The position numbers and the translations under genes are program-made. A DNA stretch of 64,000 nucleotides from Galactobacillus timonensis (GTDB lineage Bacteria; Bacillota_I; Bacilli_A; Erysipelotrichales; Erysipelotrichaceae): assembly GCF_900240265.1 (NCBI RefSeq), contig NZ_LT964739.1, positions 766,565-830,564 of the forward strand. Direction: 5' to 3'. Each line of letters opens with the position of its first letter. Within the stretch, counting starts at the first letter, position 1. The notes beneath the pieces are model-generated. The model saw only the letters and a list, made by a program, of their open reading frames with translations. It ran no database searches and was not told where the DNA came from. Below are positions 26,442 through 35,425 of the stretch, in pieces.

Positions 26442-28523
26442 ATGCCTAGAGAATTTCCGATCGACAAGATTCGCAACATTGGTATCATGGCCCACATTGA
26501 TGCCGGCAAGACAACCACAACGGAGCGTATCCTGTACTACACTGGAAAAATCTACAAGATCGGCGAGACCCATGATGGTGCTTCGCAGATGGACTGGATG
26601 GACCAGGAGCGTGAGCGAGGAATTACCATTACATCGGCAGCTACAACTTGCCACTGGAAGGACTGCCAGATCAACATCATCGATACACCGGGGCACGTTG
26701 ACTTCACTGCTGAAGTTGAACGTTCGCTGCGTGTTCTCGATGGCGCGGTGACGGTTCTCGATTCCAAGGCCGGTGTTGAGCCGCAGACGGAAACCGTTTG
26801 GCGTCAGGCTACGGAATATCATGTTCCGCGTATCGTATTCTCCAACAAGATGGATGCGACGGGTGCTGACTTCGATATGTCGGTTGCTTCGATCGGTGAT
26901 CGTCTTGGAGCCAAGGCGGCAGCGATTCAGATGCCGGTCGGCCGTGAGAACAGCTTCCGCGGCATCATCGACCTGGTCACCATGAAGCAGGAGATGTATG
27001 AGAACGATCTCGGTACCGAGATTCATACGGAAGAGATCGAGGATCAGTTCAAGGAAGAGGCACAGCGCCGTCACCAGATCATGCTCGAAGCCATCGCTGA
27101 TTACGATGACGATGTCATGATGAAGGTTCTGGAAGGCGAGGAGCCGACGATTGAAGAAGTGAAGCGTGCAATCCGTAAGGGTGTTATTTCCGCTGAGTTC
27201 TTCCCGGTTCTGTGCGGTTCCGCATACAAGAACAAGGGTGTTCAGCTGCTGCTGGATGCGGTTGTTGATTATCTGCCGTCTCCGCTTGATATCGGTGCGA
27301 CCAAGGGCCATCTGGCTGACGGTACGCCGGAGGAGCGTGAGCCTTCGGATGATGCTCCGTTCAGTGCACTGGCATTCAAGATTGCGACCGATCCGTTCGT
27401 TGGCCGTCTGACATATTTCCGTGTCTACTCAGGTCATGCGACGGCTGGCTCCTACGTTCTCAACGCTACCAAGGGCAAGCGTGAGCGTCTGGGCCGACTG
27501 GTTCGTATGCATGCAAACCACCGTGCCGATATCACGGATGTCTATACCGGTGATATTGCGGGTGCCGTTGGTCTGAAGTATACGACGACTTCCGATACGC
27601 TCTGCGATGAGGCTCATCCGATTGAGCTGATGCAGATGGTGTTCCCGGAGCCGGTTATCCAGATGTCCGTTGAGCCGAAGACAAAGGCTGACTCTCAGAA
27701 GATGGACAGCGCTCTGCAGAAGCTTGCAGAAGAGGATCCTACCTTCAAGTGCTTCACCGATGAGGAGACAGGTCAGACGATCATCGCCGGTGTCGGTGAG
27801 CTGCAGCTCGATATCATCATGGACCGTATGCGCCGTGAGTTTAAGGTAGAGGCTACGGCTGGTAAGCCGCAGGTTGCCTACCGTGAGACGATTACGAAGG
27901 AAGCTGAAGTTGAGGGCCGTTTCGTTCGTCAGTCCGGTGGTCATGGTCAGTATGGTGATGTCTGGATCCGCTTTATTCCGAATCCGGGCAAGGGCTTCGA
28001 GTTCGAGGATGTGACTGTTGGCGGCTCGGTTCCGAAGGAATTCATCAAGCCGACGCAGCAGGGTCTGGAAGAGGCTCTCAACAATGGTCTGACAGCCGGC
28101 TATCCGGTTGTTGATATCAAGGCTCAGCTGTTCGACGGTTCCTATCATGAAGTCGACTCTTCGGAGCAGGCTTATAAGATCGCTGCTGCTCTGGCGCTGC
28201 GTGAAGCTGCCAAGAAGTGCGATCCGGTCATTCTGGAACCGATCATGCGTGTCGATGTCACCGCTCCGGCGGAGTATCTTGGTTCCGTGATGGGCGACCT
28301 CGTTAAGAGAAGAGGTCAGATCCGCAACCAGGAAGAGACGGGCAACGCCATCAAGATCGAGAGCTTCGTTCCGCTGGCTGAGATGTTCGGTTACGTAACG
28401 GATCTGCGTTCCATTACGCAGGGCCGTGGAACCTACATCATGCAGACAGACCACTACGAGCAGGTGCCGGCATCCATTGCTAAGGAAATCCGCGAAAAAG
28501 TAAATGCGGATAAGGCTGCGTAA
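26442..28523 (+). CDS. fusA: Elongation factor G
   Basis: 693 residues, full length. A GTPase that drives translocation and, with RRF, ribosome recycling. G motifs: [15 protein letters not shown] (about 18-32), DTPGHVDF (about 81), NKMD (about 135). Domain IV has the [12 protein letters not shown] loop that enters the decoding site. Third gene of the str operon. Confidence 0.98.
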   Translation: MPREFPIDKIRNIGIMAHIDAGKTTTTERILYYTGKIYKIGETHDGASQMDWMDQERERGITITSAATTCHWKDCQINIIDTPGHVDFTAEVERSLRVLDGAVTVLDSKAGVEPQTETVWRQATEYHVPRIVFSNKMDATGADFDMSVASIGDRLGAKAAAIQMPVGRENSFRGIIDLVTMKQEMYENDLGTEIHTEEIEDQFKEEAQRRHQIMLEAIADYDDDVMMKVLEGEEPTIEEVKRAIRKGVISAEFFPVLCGSAYKNKGVQLLLDAVVDYLPSPLDIGATKGHLADGTPEEREPSDDAPFSALAFKIATDPFVGRLTYFRVYSGHATAGSYVLNATKGKRERLGRLVRMHANHRADITDVYTGDIAGAVGLKYTTTSDTLCDEAHPIELMQMVFPEPVIQMSVEPKTKADSQKMDSALQKLAEEDPTFKCFTDEETGQTIIAGVGELQLDIIMDRMRREFKVEATAGKPQVAYRETITKEAEVEGRFVRQSGGHGQYGDVWIRFIPNPGKGFEFEDVTVGGSVPKEFIKPTQQGLEEALNNGLTAGYPVVDIKAQLFDGSYHEVDSSEQAYKIAAALALREAAKKCDPVILEPIMRVDVTAPAEYLGSVMGDLVKRRGQIRNQEETGNAIKIESFVPLAEMFGYVTDLRSITQGRGTYIMQTDHYEQVPASIAKEIREKVNADKAA

Positions 28524-28561
28524 CTGCTTCATTAGCGCTTAGAATAAGCGTTCAAACAGCA

Positions 28562-28590
28562 TTGCAAACAAGGACCGGATATCTTAAAAT
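28562..28590 (+). promoter_or_regulatory. Promoter of tuf
   Basis: TTGCAA (28562-28567), 17-bp spacer, TAAAAT (28585-28590), in the 113-bp gap between fusA and tuf. It allows tuf to be expressed above the str operon level. Confidence 0.65.
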
Positions 28591-28636
28591 GGTTACGGTC
28601 TGAATACAGAAAGAAATTCCAGGAGGAAAATAACTT

Positions 28637-29830
28637 ATGGCTAAGGAACATTTCGACCGTTCGCTGGAACATGTTAACGTTGGTACCATTGGTCACGTTG
28701 ACCACGGCAAGACGACACTGACAGCGGCAATTACGAAGTATCTCTCTGAGCATCCGGAAGATGGACATGCAGTATTCGAGGCATATGACCAGATCGACGG
28801 TGCTCCGGAAGAGAAGGCTCGTGGTATTACCATTAACACGGCGCATGTTGAGTACCAGACTCTGAAGCGTCACTATGCACACGTTGACTGCCCGGGGCAT
28901 GCTGACTATGTCAAGAACATGATCACCGGTGCTGCTCAGATGGATGGTGCAATCCTCGTTGTTGCAGCTACTGATGGACCGATGCCTCAGACACGTGAGC
29001 ACATCCTGCTCGCTCGTCAGGTAGGTGTTCCGAGCATCGTTGTCTTCCTGAACAAGTGCGACATGGTTGATGATCCTGAGCTGATCGATCTCGTTGAGAT
29101 GGAGACTCGTGATCTTCTGACTGAGTACGGCTTCGATGGTGAGAACTGCCCGGTTATCCGTGGTTCCGCTCTGAAGGCTCTTGAAGGCGATCCGAAGTGG
29201 ACACCGGCAATCAAGGAACTGCTCGATGCGATTGATACTTACATTCCGAGCCCGGTTCATGATAACGATAAGCCGTTCCTCATGGCTGTTGAGGATGTCT
29301 TCACGATTTCCGGCCGTGGTACGGTTGCGACGGGTCGTGTTGAGCGTGGTATGATCCACCCGAACGATGAAGTTGAAATCGTTGGTCTGCGTCCGACGCA
29401 GAAGACGGTTGTTACGTCTCTTGAGATGTTCCGTAAGACTCTCGACTTCGCTGAGGCCGGTGATAACGTCGGTGCTCTGCTCCGTGGTATCAACCGTGAT
29501 CAGGTTGAGCGTGGACAGGTTCTCGCTAAGCCGGGAAGCGTTACGCCGCACAACGAGTTCAAGGCTCAGGTTTACGTTCTGACGAAGGAAGAAGGCGGTC
29601 GTCATACACCGTTCGTCTCCAACTATCGTCCGCAGTTCTACTTCCGTACGACTGACGTTACTGGCGTCATCACTCTGCCGGAAGGCACTGAGATGTGCAT
29701 GCCGGGCGACAACGTCGTCATGGATGTTAAGCTGCTCTCCCCGATCGCTCTTGAGAACGGCACGAAGTTCTCGATCCGTGAAGGCGGCCGTACCGTTGGT
29801 TCCGGCTCCGTTACGGAAATCATCAAGTAA
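28637..29830 (+). CDS. tuf: Elongation factor Tu
   Basis: 397 residues. It delivers aminoacyl-tRNA to the ribosome. GTPase motifs [10 protein letters not shown] (about 19-28), [12 protein letters not shown] (about 81) and NKCD (about 136) are present, as is the switch I segment with [12 protein letters not shown]. Strong AGGAGG ribosome binding site and heavily biased codons fit very high expression. Confidence 0.99.
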   Translation: MAKEHFDRSLEHVNVGTIGHVDHGKTTLTAAITKYLSEHPEDGHAVFEAYDQIDGAPEEKARGITINTAHVEYQTLKRHYAHVDCPGHADYVKNMITGAAQMDGAILVVAATDGPMPQTREHILLARQVGVPSIVVFLNKCDMVDDPELIDLVEMETRDLLTEYGFDGENCPVIRGSALKALEGDPKWTPAIKELLDAIDTYIPSPVHDNDKPFLMAVEDVFTISGRGTVATGRVERGMIHPNDEVEIVGLRPTQKTVVTSLEMFRKTLDFAEAGDNVGALLRGINRDQVERGQVLAKPGSVTPHNEFKAQVYVLTKEEGGRHTPFVSNYRPQFYFRTTDVTGVITLPEGTEMCMPGDNVVMDVKLLSPIALENGTKFSIREGGRTVGSGSVTEIIK

Positions 29831-29853
29831 TCGGAAACAAACATGTATTACAT

Positions 29854-29889
29854 ACTCTCTCAGAGTCATTTCTCTGGGAGAGTTTTTTT
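29854..29889 (+). terminator. Intrinsic terminator after tuf
   Basis: ACTCTC-TCAGAG paired with CTCTGGGAGAGT, followed by TTTTTTT. Confidence 0.9.
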
Positions 29890-29936
29890 GTTCTGATGCG
29901 ATAATAGGTATGGTTTTGTTGAGAAGGAGAACAACA

Positions 29937-30479
29937 ATGAAACGTGGTTCTGCGTATTATCAGTATTATTCCTCCCCACTGGGAGACATTGTTCTTACTT
30001 CGGATGAGGAAGGATTAAACGGCCTTTGGTTTCGGGATGAAAAAGCCCCAAGGTTCATCAATCCCGAATGTCTTGAACTAAACGAAACCTCTGTGATCCT
30101 TTCTGCCAAGCGCTGGCTCGATCTGTACTTTACAGGAAAGGATCCCGGGGAGTTCACGGAACTTGCATCGCTGCATATGATCGGCACCGACTTTCAGATG
30201 ATCGTCTGGAACCATCTGCTGCATATTCCATATGGTACTTCTGTTACTTATCAGCAGATTGCGCAGAAGGCGGCAAAGGACCGCGGCCAGCTGCGGATGT
30301 CTGCCCAGGCCGTCGGCGGTGCTGTCGGCCGTAATCCCATCAGTATCATTGTTCCCTGCCATCGTGTGATCGGTAGCCGCGGGGCACTGGTAGGCTATGG
30401 CGGGGGCTTGGATAGAAAAGAGTATCTGCTAAATCTCGAGGGAATCACCTATCAGAAGCCGGCAGCGAAGGCGAACTGA
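29937..30479 (+). CDS. ogt: Methylated-DNA-protein-cysteine methyltransferase
   Basis: 180 residues. A suicide repair enzyme that takes the methyl group from O6-methylguanine in DNA onto its own cysteine. The active-site motif IIVPCHRVIGSRG (about 137-149, acceptor Cys in PCHR) and the preceding GTSVTYQQIA helix-turn-helix region and AVGGAVGRNP are intact. The start follows AGAAGGAG by 7 bp; the long open frame upstream in this phase overlaps tuf and is not coding. Confidence 0.95.
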   Translation: MKRGSAYYQYYSSPLGDIVLTSDEEGLNGLWFRDEKAPRFINPECLELNETSVILSAKRWLDLYFTGKDPGEFTELASLHMIGTDFQMIVWNHLLHIPYGTSVTYQQIAQKAAKDRGQLRMSAQAVGGAVGRNPISIIVPCHRVIGSRGALVGYGGGLDRKEYLLNLEGITYQKPAAKAN

Positions 30480-30485
30480 AGACCA

Positions 30486-30494
30486 TGCTATAAT
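30486..30494 (+). promoter_or_regulatory. Extended -10 promoter of the acyltransferase pair
   Basis: TGC-TATAAT (TATAAT 30489-30494) 33 bp before the MBOAT gene start, same form as at mutS and at 4041. Confidence 0.55.
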
Positions 30495-30526
30495 CGGCAA
30501 CATACAGGAAGGAGAAAGGAAACCAC

Positions 30527-31831
30527 ATGCCATTGCAGTCGCTGTTGTATCTTTCCATTTTTCTTCCCGTTAGCGTTATTGCGGCTCGATTATCTCATGG
30601 TGGTAGGAAGAAGTTTATTCTTCTGCTTTTGAGCATCGTATTCTGGTATTTTCTGGATCCAGAACATTTCCTTTGGGCAATGGGACTCTGCCTTCTCAAT
30701 GTCCTTGTCGCAAAGAGCGTGCAGAAGAAAACTTCAGACGTAAGACAAATCATTGGCGTATTATGCTCTCTGCTGTCCATTGGAATTCTTCTGCTGTGTA
30801 AATTCAGCCTGCTGACGTCTCCGATCGGTTTCAGCTTCCTGGTCTTTTCGATCGTTTCCTTTCAAATGGACACGGAAAAAGAAATGGACTGGTCCTTTCT
30901 GGATGGATTCCTTTATCTTTCTTTTTTCCCAAAGATGACAATGGGGCCGATTGTGCGGTTTCGTGACTTTGTGGCGGAACTGACCAATGATCATGCAGTA
31001 ACAGGAGAGGATATGGATGCCGGGGTGCGCCAGTGTATCCATGGCCTTGTTAAGAAGACGGTTCTGGCTGATATGCTGGGTGCTTATGCGGATCTTGCCT
31101 TTGAACGTACAGCGCAATTAACGCAAGCTGCCGCATGGATCGGTCTGTTACTGTATGTGCTGCAGCTCTACTATGATTTCAGCGGCTATTCGGATCTTGC
31201 GATCGGATCTGCGCGTCTTCTTGGCGTTCACTTTGATCAGAACTTTGATCACCCCTATGCGTCGCATAGTCTGACAGAGTTCTGGCGCCGCTGGCATATT
31301 TCCCTGGGGGCATGGTTTCGTAACTATCTCTATATTCCTCTGGGTGGCTCGCGTAAAGGAATGGCCCATACCTGCATCAATCTTCTGCTTGTCTTTGCGG
31401 CTACCGGATTGTGGCATGGGGCAAAGGGTACCTTTGTGCTTTGGGGACTGATGCACGGAATCATGATGATACTGGAACGGATCGGCCTGAAGCAGAAAAT
31501 TGCCCATCTGCCGCTTTTTCTTCAGACAGCCTATTGTGACCTGCTCGTTATATTAGGCTGGGTGTTATTTCGCAGTGCGACACTGGCGGATGCAGGAATG
31601 TACTATGCGCATCTGTTTGGCGTGGGTACAGGCACGATGCTGGTGCGAGAAATTGTTCCGTGGCATGTACTGGTATTAATGGTTGCGGCAATGGCAGGGA
31701 TCCATGGACTGGGCAGCTGGTACAGACGAGGTAAAGGGACACGGAATCTGATCGATATTCTTCTTCTGATTGCAGGAATAGCTGGATTATACCTTGGAAC
31801 GGGGGCAACATTTATTTATGCACAGTTCTAA
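30527..31831 (+). CDS. MBOAT-family O-acyltransferase (DltB/AlgI-like)
   Basis: 434 residues with about ten membrane segments. It has the MBOAT hallmarks EFWRRWHISLGAWFRNYLYIPLGGSRKG (about 257-284) and the catalytic-type His in GLWHGAKGTFVLWG (about 302-315). These proteins move an acyl group across the membrane for attachment to an extracellular polymer such as teichoic acid, alginate or another glycan. The overlapping downstream gene encodes the kind of extracellular partner that completes the transfer. The polymer is not identifiable; dltA and dltC are absent, which argues against the D-alanine system. Confidence 0.9.
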   Translation: MPLQSLLYLSIFLPVSVIAARLSHGGRKKFILLLLSIVFWYFLDPEHFLWAMGLCLLNVLVAKSVQKKTSDVRQIIGVLCSLLSIGILLLCKFSLLTSPIGFSFLVFSIVSFQMDTEKEMDWSFLDGFLYLSFFPKMTMGPIVRFRDFVAELTNDHAVTGEDMDAGVRQCIHGLVKKTVLADMLGAYADLAFERTAQLTQAAAWIGLLLYVLQLYYDFSGYSDLAIGSARLLGVHFDQNFDHPYASHSLTEFWRRWHISLGAWFRNYLYIPLGGSRKGMAHTCINLLLVFAATGLWHGAKGTFVLWGLMHGIMMILERIGLKQKIAHLPLFLQTAYCDLLVILGWVLFRSATLADAGMYYAHLFGVGTGTMLVREIVPWHVLVLMVAAMAGIHGLGSWYRRGKGTRNLIDILLLIAGIAGLYLGTGATFIYAQF

Positions 31832-32996
31832 GAGACAGCCGGTACGAAATGTGTTTGTTATGGCAGTGCTTGCCATTCTGCTGGTTCCGCAGATTGTTTA
31901 TCCATGTACGCATGAATATCCGGACTATGATGTGATGGAAAACCACAGTCTGCGTTCCTTTCCGGATGCTTCGACGGCATGGGATGCAATCCCGGCACAG
32001 ATTACGAATTTTTACAATGACAGACTGCCGTATAAAACGGCGCTGCGGAGTTTTCTGGCAAGAGTGAATTATGCGCTGTTTCACGATTCTCTAAGCAGTG
32101 AAGTTGTGATTGGAAATGACGGTTATCTGTTCTATGACAATCCTGAGGATGGTGATCCGATTAAGGATGCGCAGGGAATTGCTCAATATTCAAACGAAGA
32201 AACCCAGGAGATGATGTCTGCGATCAAAGAAAATCAAACGATAGCAGATTCCATCGGCGCATCCCTGTATTACTTTACGATTCCAAATAAGGAGAATGTT
32301 TGTTTTCAGTATCTTCCGGACTATTACACAAAAGTGAATCATGTGACGCGCTTTGCAAAGCTGCAGAAACAAATGCAGGCAAATGATATCGCAAGTTATG
32401 ACTGCATCAAGCAATTGATGACATCTGATCAGCAGGTGTATTTTAAGCAGGATACGCATTGGAATAAACGCGGCGCCTATGTAGGTACACTTGCCTATTT
32501 GAAGGCAGTGCACCCGCAGCTGGATGAGGCATGGCTGAGGAATGTTTCCTTTGACGACGGACAGGAAGATTATCAGATTACGGATCTGATCCGCCTCAGC
32601 ATGTTGACGAATACGTTGAAAGACGTTAAGCCGGTGGAAACCTTTCATCCGGAGATGGATGTGAACTGGTATGCCCTATATGATTCGACGGTCATTGAGT
32701 CGGTCAACGATGATGCGCCTTTAAATGAGACGCTGCTGGTCGTTGGGGACAGCTTTCGCAACAGTATGATGCCCTTTCTTTCTAAAGCCTATCGTCGCTG
32801 CTTCTTTGTTCGGCGTGATAATTACTATTCCGCTTACCTCAGCTGGCTGGATCCGGATGAGATCATGATGGAAGGTGTGGAGCGTTATGCGTATGATAAT
32901 TTCTCCTTTCTGTTAAAAGACGGAGGGGAGACATATCCTCTGTTTCAGGTGGAAAGTGTTGACTGGGGAGCAGATGTTCCGGAAACGGATCAGTAA
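31818..32996 (+). CDS. AlgX/AlgJ-like (DHHW) acetyl-transfer partner protein
   Basis: 392 residues. An N-terminal signal anchor (VFVMAVLAILLVPQIVYP) exports a domain with ENHSLRSFPD, the YNDRLPYKTALR segment, VVIGNDGYLFY, KQDTHWNKRGAY (the Asp-x-His pair) and VVGDSFRNSMMPFLS (nucleophile Ser), the layout of SGNH-like AlgJ/AlgX/DHHW proteins. It likely puts acetyl groups supplied by the MBOAT protein onto a surface glycan. ATG 31818 overlaps the upstream gene by 14 bp; a TTG at 31794 is an alternative. Confidence 0.85.
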   Translation: MHSSKRQPVRNVFVMAVLAILLVPQIVYPCTHEYPDYDVMENHSLRSFPDASTAWDAIPAQITNFYNDRLPYKTALRSFLARVNYALFHDSLSSEVVIGNDGYLFYDNPEDGDPIKDAQGIAQYSNEETQEMMSAIKENQTIADSIGASLYYFTIPNKENVCFQYLPDYYTKVNHVTRFAKLQKQMQANDIASYDCIKQLMTSDQQVYFKQDTHWNKRGAYVGTLAYLKAVHPQLDEAWLRNVSFDDGQEDYQITDLIRLSMLTNTLKDVKPVETFHPEMDVNWYALYDSTVIESVNDDAPLNETLLVVGDSFRNSMMPFLSKAYRRCFFVRRDNYYSAYLSWLDPDEIMMEGVERYAYDNFSFLLKDGGETYPLFQVESVDWGADVPETDQ

Positions 32997-33000
32997 TATG

Positions 33001-33036
33001 AATCGGAAGTTGGTGGACATGGTCCTTGAATTCCGA
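33001..33036. repeat. Short imperfect repeat, copy A (before the DUF4143 gene)
   Basis: AATCGGAAGTTGGTGGACAT... ending TTGAATTCCG. It shares the pattern AATCGGA-N4-GTGGA-N9-C-T-AA-TTCCG with copies B (33057-33091) and C (34402-34437) around the ATPase gene. It may be a decayed insertion-sequence end. Confidence 0.5.
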
Positions 33037-33056
33037 TTATATGTATGTTAGAGTTC

Positions 33057-33091
33057 AATCGGAATTAAGTGGATACCGCCCCTGAATTCCG
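33057..33091. repeat. Short imperfect repeat, copy B (before the DUF4143 gene)
   Basis: AATCGGAATTAAGTGGATA followed by CCGCCCCTGAATTCCGG, 56 bp after copy A in the same orientation. It ends 11 bp before the ATPase start; CGGGAGA in its end may serve as ribosome binding site. Confidence 0.5.
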
Positions 33092-33102
33092 GGAGAACAG
33101 GA

Positions 33103-34395
33103 ATGATCATTCAACGTAAACGATATGTAGAAAAACTGATTAACAAAGAATGGAATGGCCGGATCAAGATTCTTACAGGGATTCGCAGGTGCGGAAAAAG
33201 TACAATCCTATTTGATCTTTTTCTGCAACATCTTCTTTCACAGAATGTGAATCGCGAGGACATCATTACACTTGCCTTGGATGATGATCAGAATGAACAG
33301 TTCCGGGATCCGGGAAAATTATCGGAATATGTCAGGGCGAAATGCAGTGATCCCAGGAAGAAGTATTATGTTTTTCTTGATGAGATCCAGTTTGCAATTT
33401 CGAAAGAGGAGCTGAGGAACCCGGATCAGCCTGTGAGGCTTTACAGCGTTTTGAATGGCTTCCTTCATATGAAAAACATCGATGTTTATGTTACTGGGAG
33501 TAATTCAAAAGTTCTTTCCAAGGATGTTTTGACGGAATTCCGGGGTAGAGGGGATGTGGTTCATATTTTCCCTTTATCGTTTGCGGAATACTATGCGGCA
33601 TCCGGGAGGGATAAGATGGATGCCTATGATGAATTTGCAATGTATGGGGGAATGCCATACCTGCTAAATCTGCAGACGGATGAAGACAAATATGACTACC
33701 TGGATAACCTGTTCGAAGAAATCTATTTTAAAGATATCGAGGAAAGATATGCGATTCAGCTGCCGGGCGTTTTGCGAGATTTAACCAGTAGTCTCTGCTC
33801 ATCAATAGGCTCCCTGACGAATGCCAGCAAGATTGCCAGAACTGTAAACAGTTCGAGATCTTCAAAAACAGACTCTGAAACAATCAGCCAGTATCTTTCC
33901 TACCTGATGGACAGTTTCCTGTTTTCCCGGGCAGAACGGTATGATGTGAAAGGCAAGCGGTATTTTGATTATCCTTCAAAATTCTACTGTACAGATATTG
34001 GCCTGAGAAATGTTCGTCTTGGTATGCGGCAGATGGAACCGACACATATCATGGAAAATATTCTTTATAATGAACTGCAAATCAGGGGATATGCCGTTGA
34101 TGTAGGTGTTGTTGATGTACGGGAAAAAGATCCATCAGGAGAACGAACGAAGAAAAACCTGGAAATAGATTTCATCGCCACCAAGGGAAGAAAAAAATAC
34201 TATATCCAGTCAGCCTACAACATGGATGAAGAGGAAAAGACGCGGACGGAGCTGAGGCCACTGCTTGCGGTTAACGATTCTTTCCGAAAGATTGTTGTTT
34301 CCAGAAGCTATGGAAAGAGCTGGATTGATGAGCAGGGTATCCTTCGCCTTGGCCTGTTTGATTTTCTATTGAATGAAAATAGTCTCGATCAGTAA
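33103..34395 (+). CDS. DUF4143-type AAA+ ATPase
   Basis: 430 residues of the ATP-binding AAA_14/DUF4143 family, common in anaerobes and of unknown role. Walker A GIRRCGKST (about 26-34), Walker B YYVFLDEIQ (about 87-95), the sensor region VYVTGSNSKVLS and FPLSFAEYY are present. The C-terminal DUF4143 part (YCTDIGLRNVR, LEIDFIATKGRKKYYIQ) resembles a PD-(D/E)XK nuclease-like fold. It is flanked on both sides by the imperfect repeats A, B and C, which suggests acquisition as a cassette. Confidence 0.9.
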   Translation: MIIQRKRYVEKLINKEWNGRIKILTGIRRCGKSTILFDLFLQHLLSQNVNREDIITLALDDDQNEQFRDPGKLSEYVRAKCSDPRKKYYVFLDEIQFAISKEELRNPDQPVRLYSVLNGFLHMKNIDVYVTGSNSKVLSKDVLTEFRGRGDVVHIFPLSFAEYYAASGRDKMDAYDEFAMYGGMPYLLNLQTDEDKYDYLDNLFEEIYFKDIEERYAIQLPGVLRDLTSSLCSSIGSLTNASKIARTVNSSRSSKTDSETISQYLSYLMDSFLFSRAERYDVKGKRYFDYPSKFYCTDIGLRNVRLGMRQMEPTHIMENILYNELQIRGYAVDVGVVDVREKDPSGERTKKNLEIDFIATKGRKKYYIQSAYNMDEEEKTRTELRPLLAVNDSFRKIVVSRSYGKSWIDEQGILRLGLFDFLLNENSLDQ

Positions 34396-34401
34396 CAGAT
34401 G

Positions 34402-34437
34402 AATCGGACCTTAGTGGACATGGACCCTAACTTCCGG
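34402..34437. repeat. Short imperfect repeat, copy C (after the DUF4143 gene)
   Basis: AATCGGACCTTAGTGGACAT followed by GGACCCTAACTTCCGG, same orientation as copies A and B, 7 bp after the ATPase stop. A short open stretch follows (ENKNSVAELIKFGETD then stop at about 34506) that could be a transposase remnant; I cannot assign it. Confidence 0.5.
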
Positions 34438-34576
34438 AAATGATTGAAGGAAAGGGAGAATAAAAACAGCGTCGCTGAGCTGATTAAATTCGGTGAAACG
34501 GATTAAGTTTCATTACTGGTGTGTGTATCCTAGATGTTCATTTATGATGTAATTCTGCCCGTGGTGCAGCAGGCAT

Positions 34577-34582
34577 TATAAT
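34577..34582 (+). promoter_or_regulatory. Probable -10 box of the chorismate mutase gene
   Basis: A perfect TATAAT 24 bp before the GTG start, with TTCTGC 18 bp upstream as a weak -35. Confidence 0.5.
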
Positions 34583-34606
34583 TGCTGAAGAAAAGGAGAC
34601 AACCTA

Positions 34607-34882
34607 GTGAATTTACTGCAGGAAAGCAGAGTCAAAATCAACGAAATCGATGATCAGCTGGTCAAACTGTTTGAAGAGCGCATGCACACGGTGGAGAATG
34701 TAGCCAGGTACAAGGCAGAGAATAATATGCCGGTGTTTGATGCTTCCAGAGAGAAGGACAATATTGAAAAGAACTCGGCGAAGCTTCAGGATCAGAATCT
34801 GAAGCCTTACTTCGTGAAGTGGTACCAGGACACAATGGATGTCTCCAAGGAATATCAGAAGGATATTCTGAAACGGGACTGA
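34607..34882 (+). CDS. Chorismate mutase (AroQ class, monofunctional)
   Basis: 91 residues, all helical, the length of the AroQ chorismate mutase domain. It converts chorismate to prephenate for phenylalanine and tyrosine synthesis. Family features: N-terminal helix with RVKINEIDDQLVKLFEERM (catalytic Arg and the IDxxLVxLxxxR pattern), then VARYKAENNMPVFDASREK. GTG start with AAAGGAG 8 bp upstream. No prephenate dehydratase is fused or adjacent. Confidence 0.9.
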   Translation: MNLLQESRVKINEIDDQLVKLFEERMHTVENVARYKAENNMPVFDASREKDNIEKNSAKLQDQNLKPYFVKWYQDTMDVSKEYQKDILKRD

Positions 34883-34908
34883 CCTGAGAAAATTAATAAG
34901 CAGATCAG

Positions 34909-34943
34909 AAAAGCCGTCTTCCTAATCGAAAAGCGGCTTTTTC
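34909..34943. terminator. Bidirectional terminator
   Basis: AAAAGCCG and CGGCTTTT arms flanked by A-run and T-run. It serves the chorismate mutase gene on the plus strand and the decayed PTS gene on the minus strand. Confidence 0.8.
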
Positions 34944-34968
34944 CTCAGGGAATGAATCACGCAGCCGA

Positions 34969-35402
34969 TCAATGCAATGCACCGGCAAATACGGAGTAGA
35001 TATACAGCAGCGGGTGTGAATTGACGGTTGCGACACACAGGCCCCCGTGCGGCGCAGGGCTTGCACAGCGGAAGGCGGCTGTCAGAGCTCCGGCAACTGC
35101 GGAACCGATGATGTAGTTGGCAAGGCCGGCGCTTCGATCCTTCTTACTCGAGAGATTGGGAAACAGTGTCGTTGAGGGGGCGATCACCAGCGGCGGAACC
35201 ATTCCGCCTGCCATGACGGCAGCCATCATCATTGCGACGACGGCGCCGAAGATGATCAGGTTCAAGGATCCCATGGAACTGAGAATCTGAAGATGTGCCT
35301 TTGCCCCGTTTTCAGGTGCAGCGATCATGAACCAGAGATCAACCGGCATTCCATCTGCAGCACCGCAATGCCTTCCGGTCTAATCAGATCAGATATATGC
35401 AT
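34969..35402 (-). pseudogene. Decayed fructose-type PTS permease (EIIA-EIIC remnant)
   Basis: The minus strand starts with MHISDLIRPEGIAV (EIIA-like start), then after a frameshift reads IAAPENGAKAHLQILSSMGSL, the core of a fructose-type EIIA domain. The same open frame then jumps into the membrane domain EIIC: MAGGMVPPLVIAPSTTLFPN, GLANYIIGS and ATVNSHPLLY, stopping at 34969. A complete permease would be about 450-650 residues, so large internal parts (the EIIA phospho-His region, EIIB and most of EIIC) are missing. A relic of PTS sugar uptake. Confidence 0.75.
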
Positions 35403-35425
35403 GAATATCTTCTTGCGTGTGCTGT

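Noticed and set aside
28532..29869. 445-codon open frame antisense to tuf, and similar long frames antisense to uvrA (14827-15885) and sbcC (8185-9198)
   Set aside because: They mirror highly expressed or long conserved genes with strong codon bias, lack ribosome binding sites and have no recognisable protein features.
34440..34510. Short frame ENKNSVAELIKFGETD after repeat C as a real gene
   Set aside because: Too short, no start signal; at most a remnant of a mobile-element gene.
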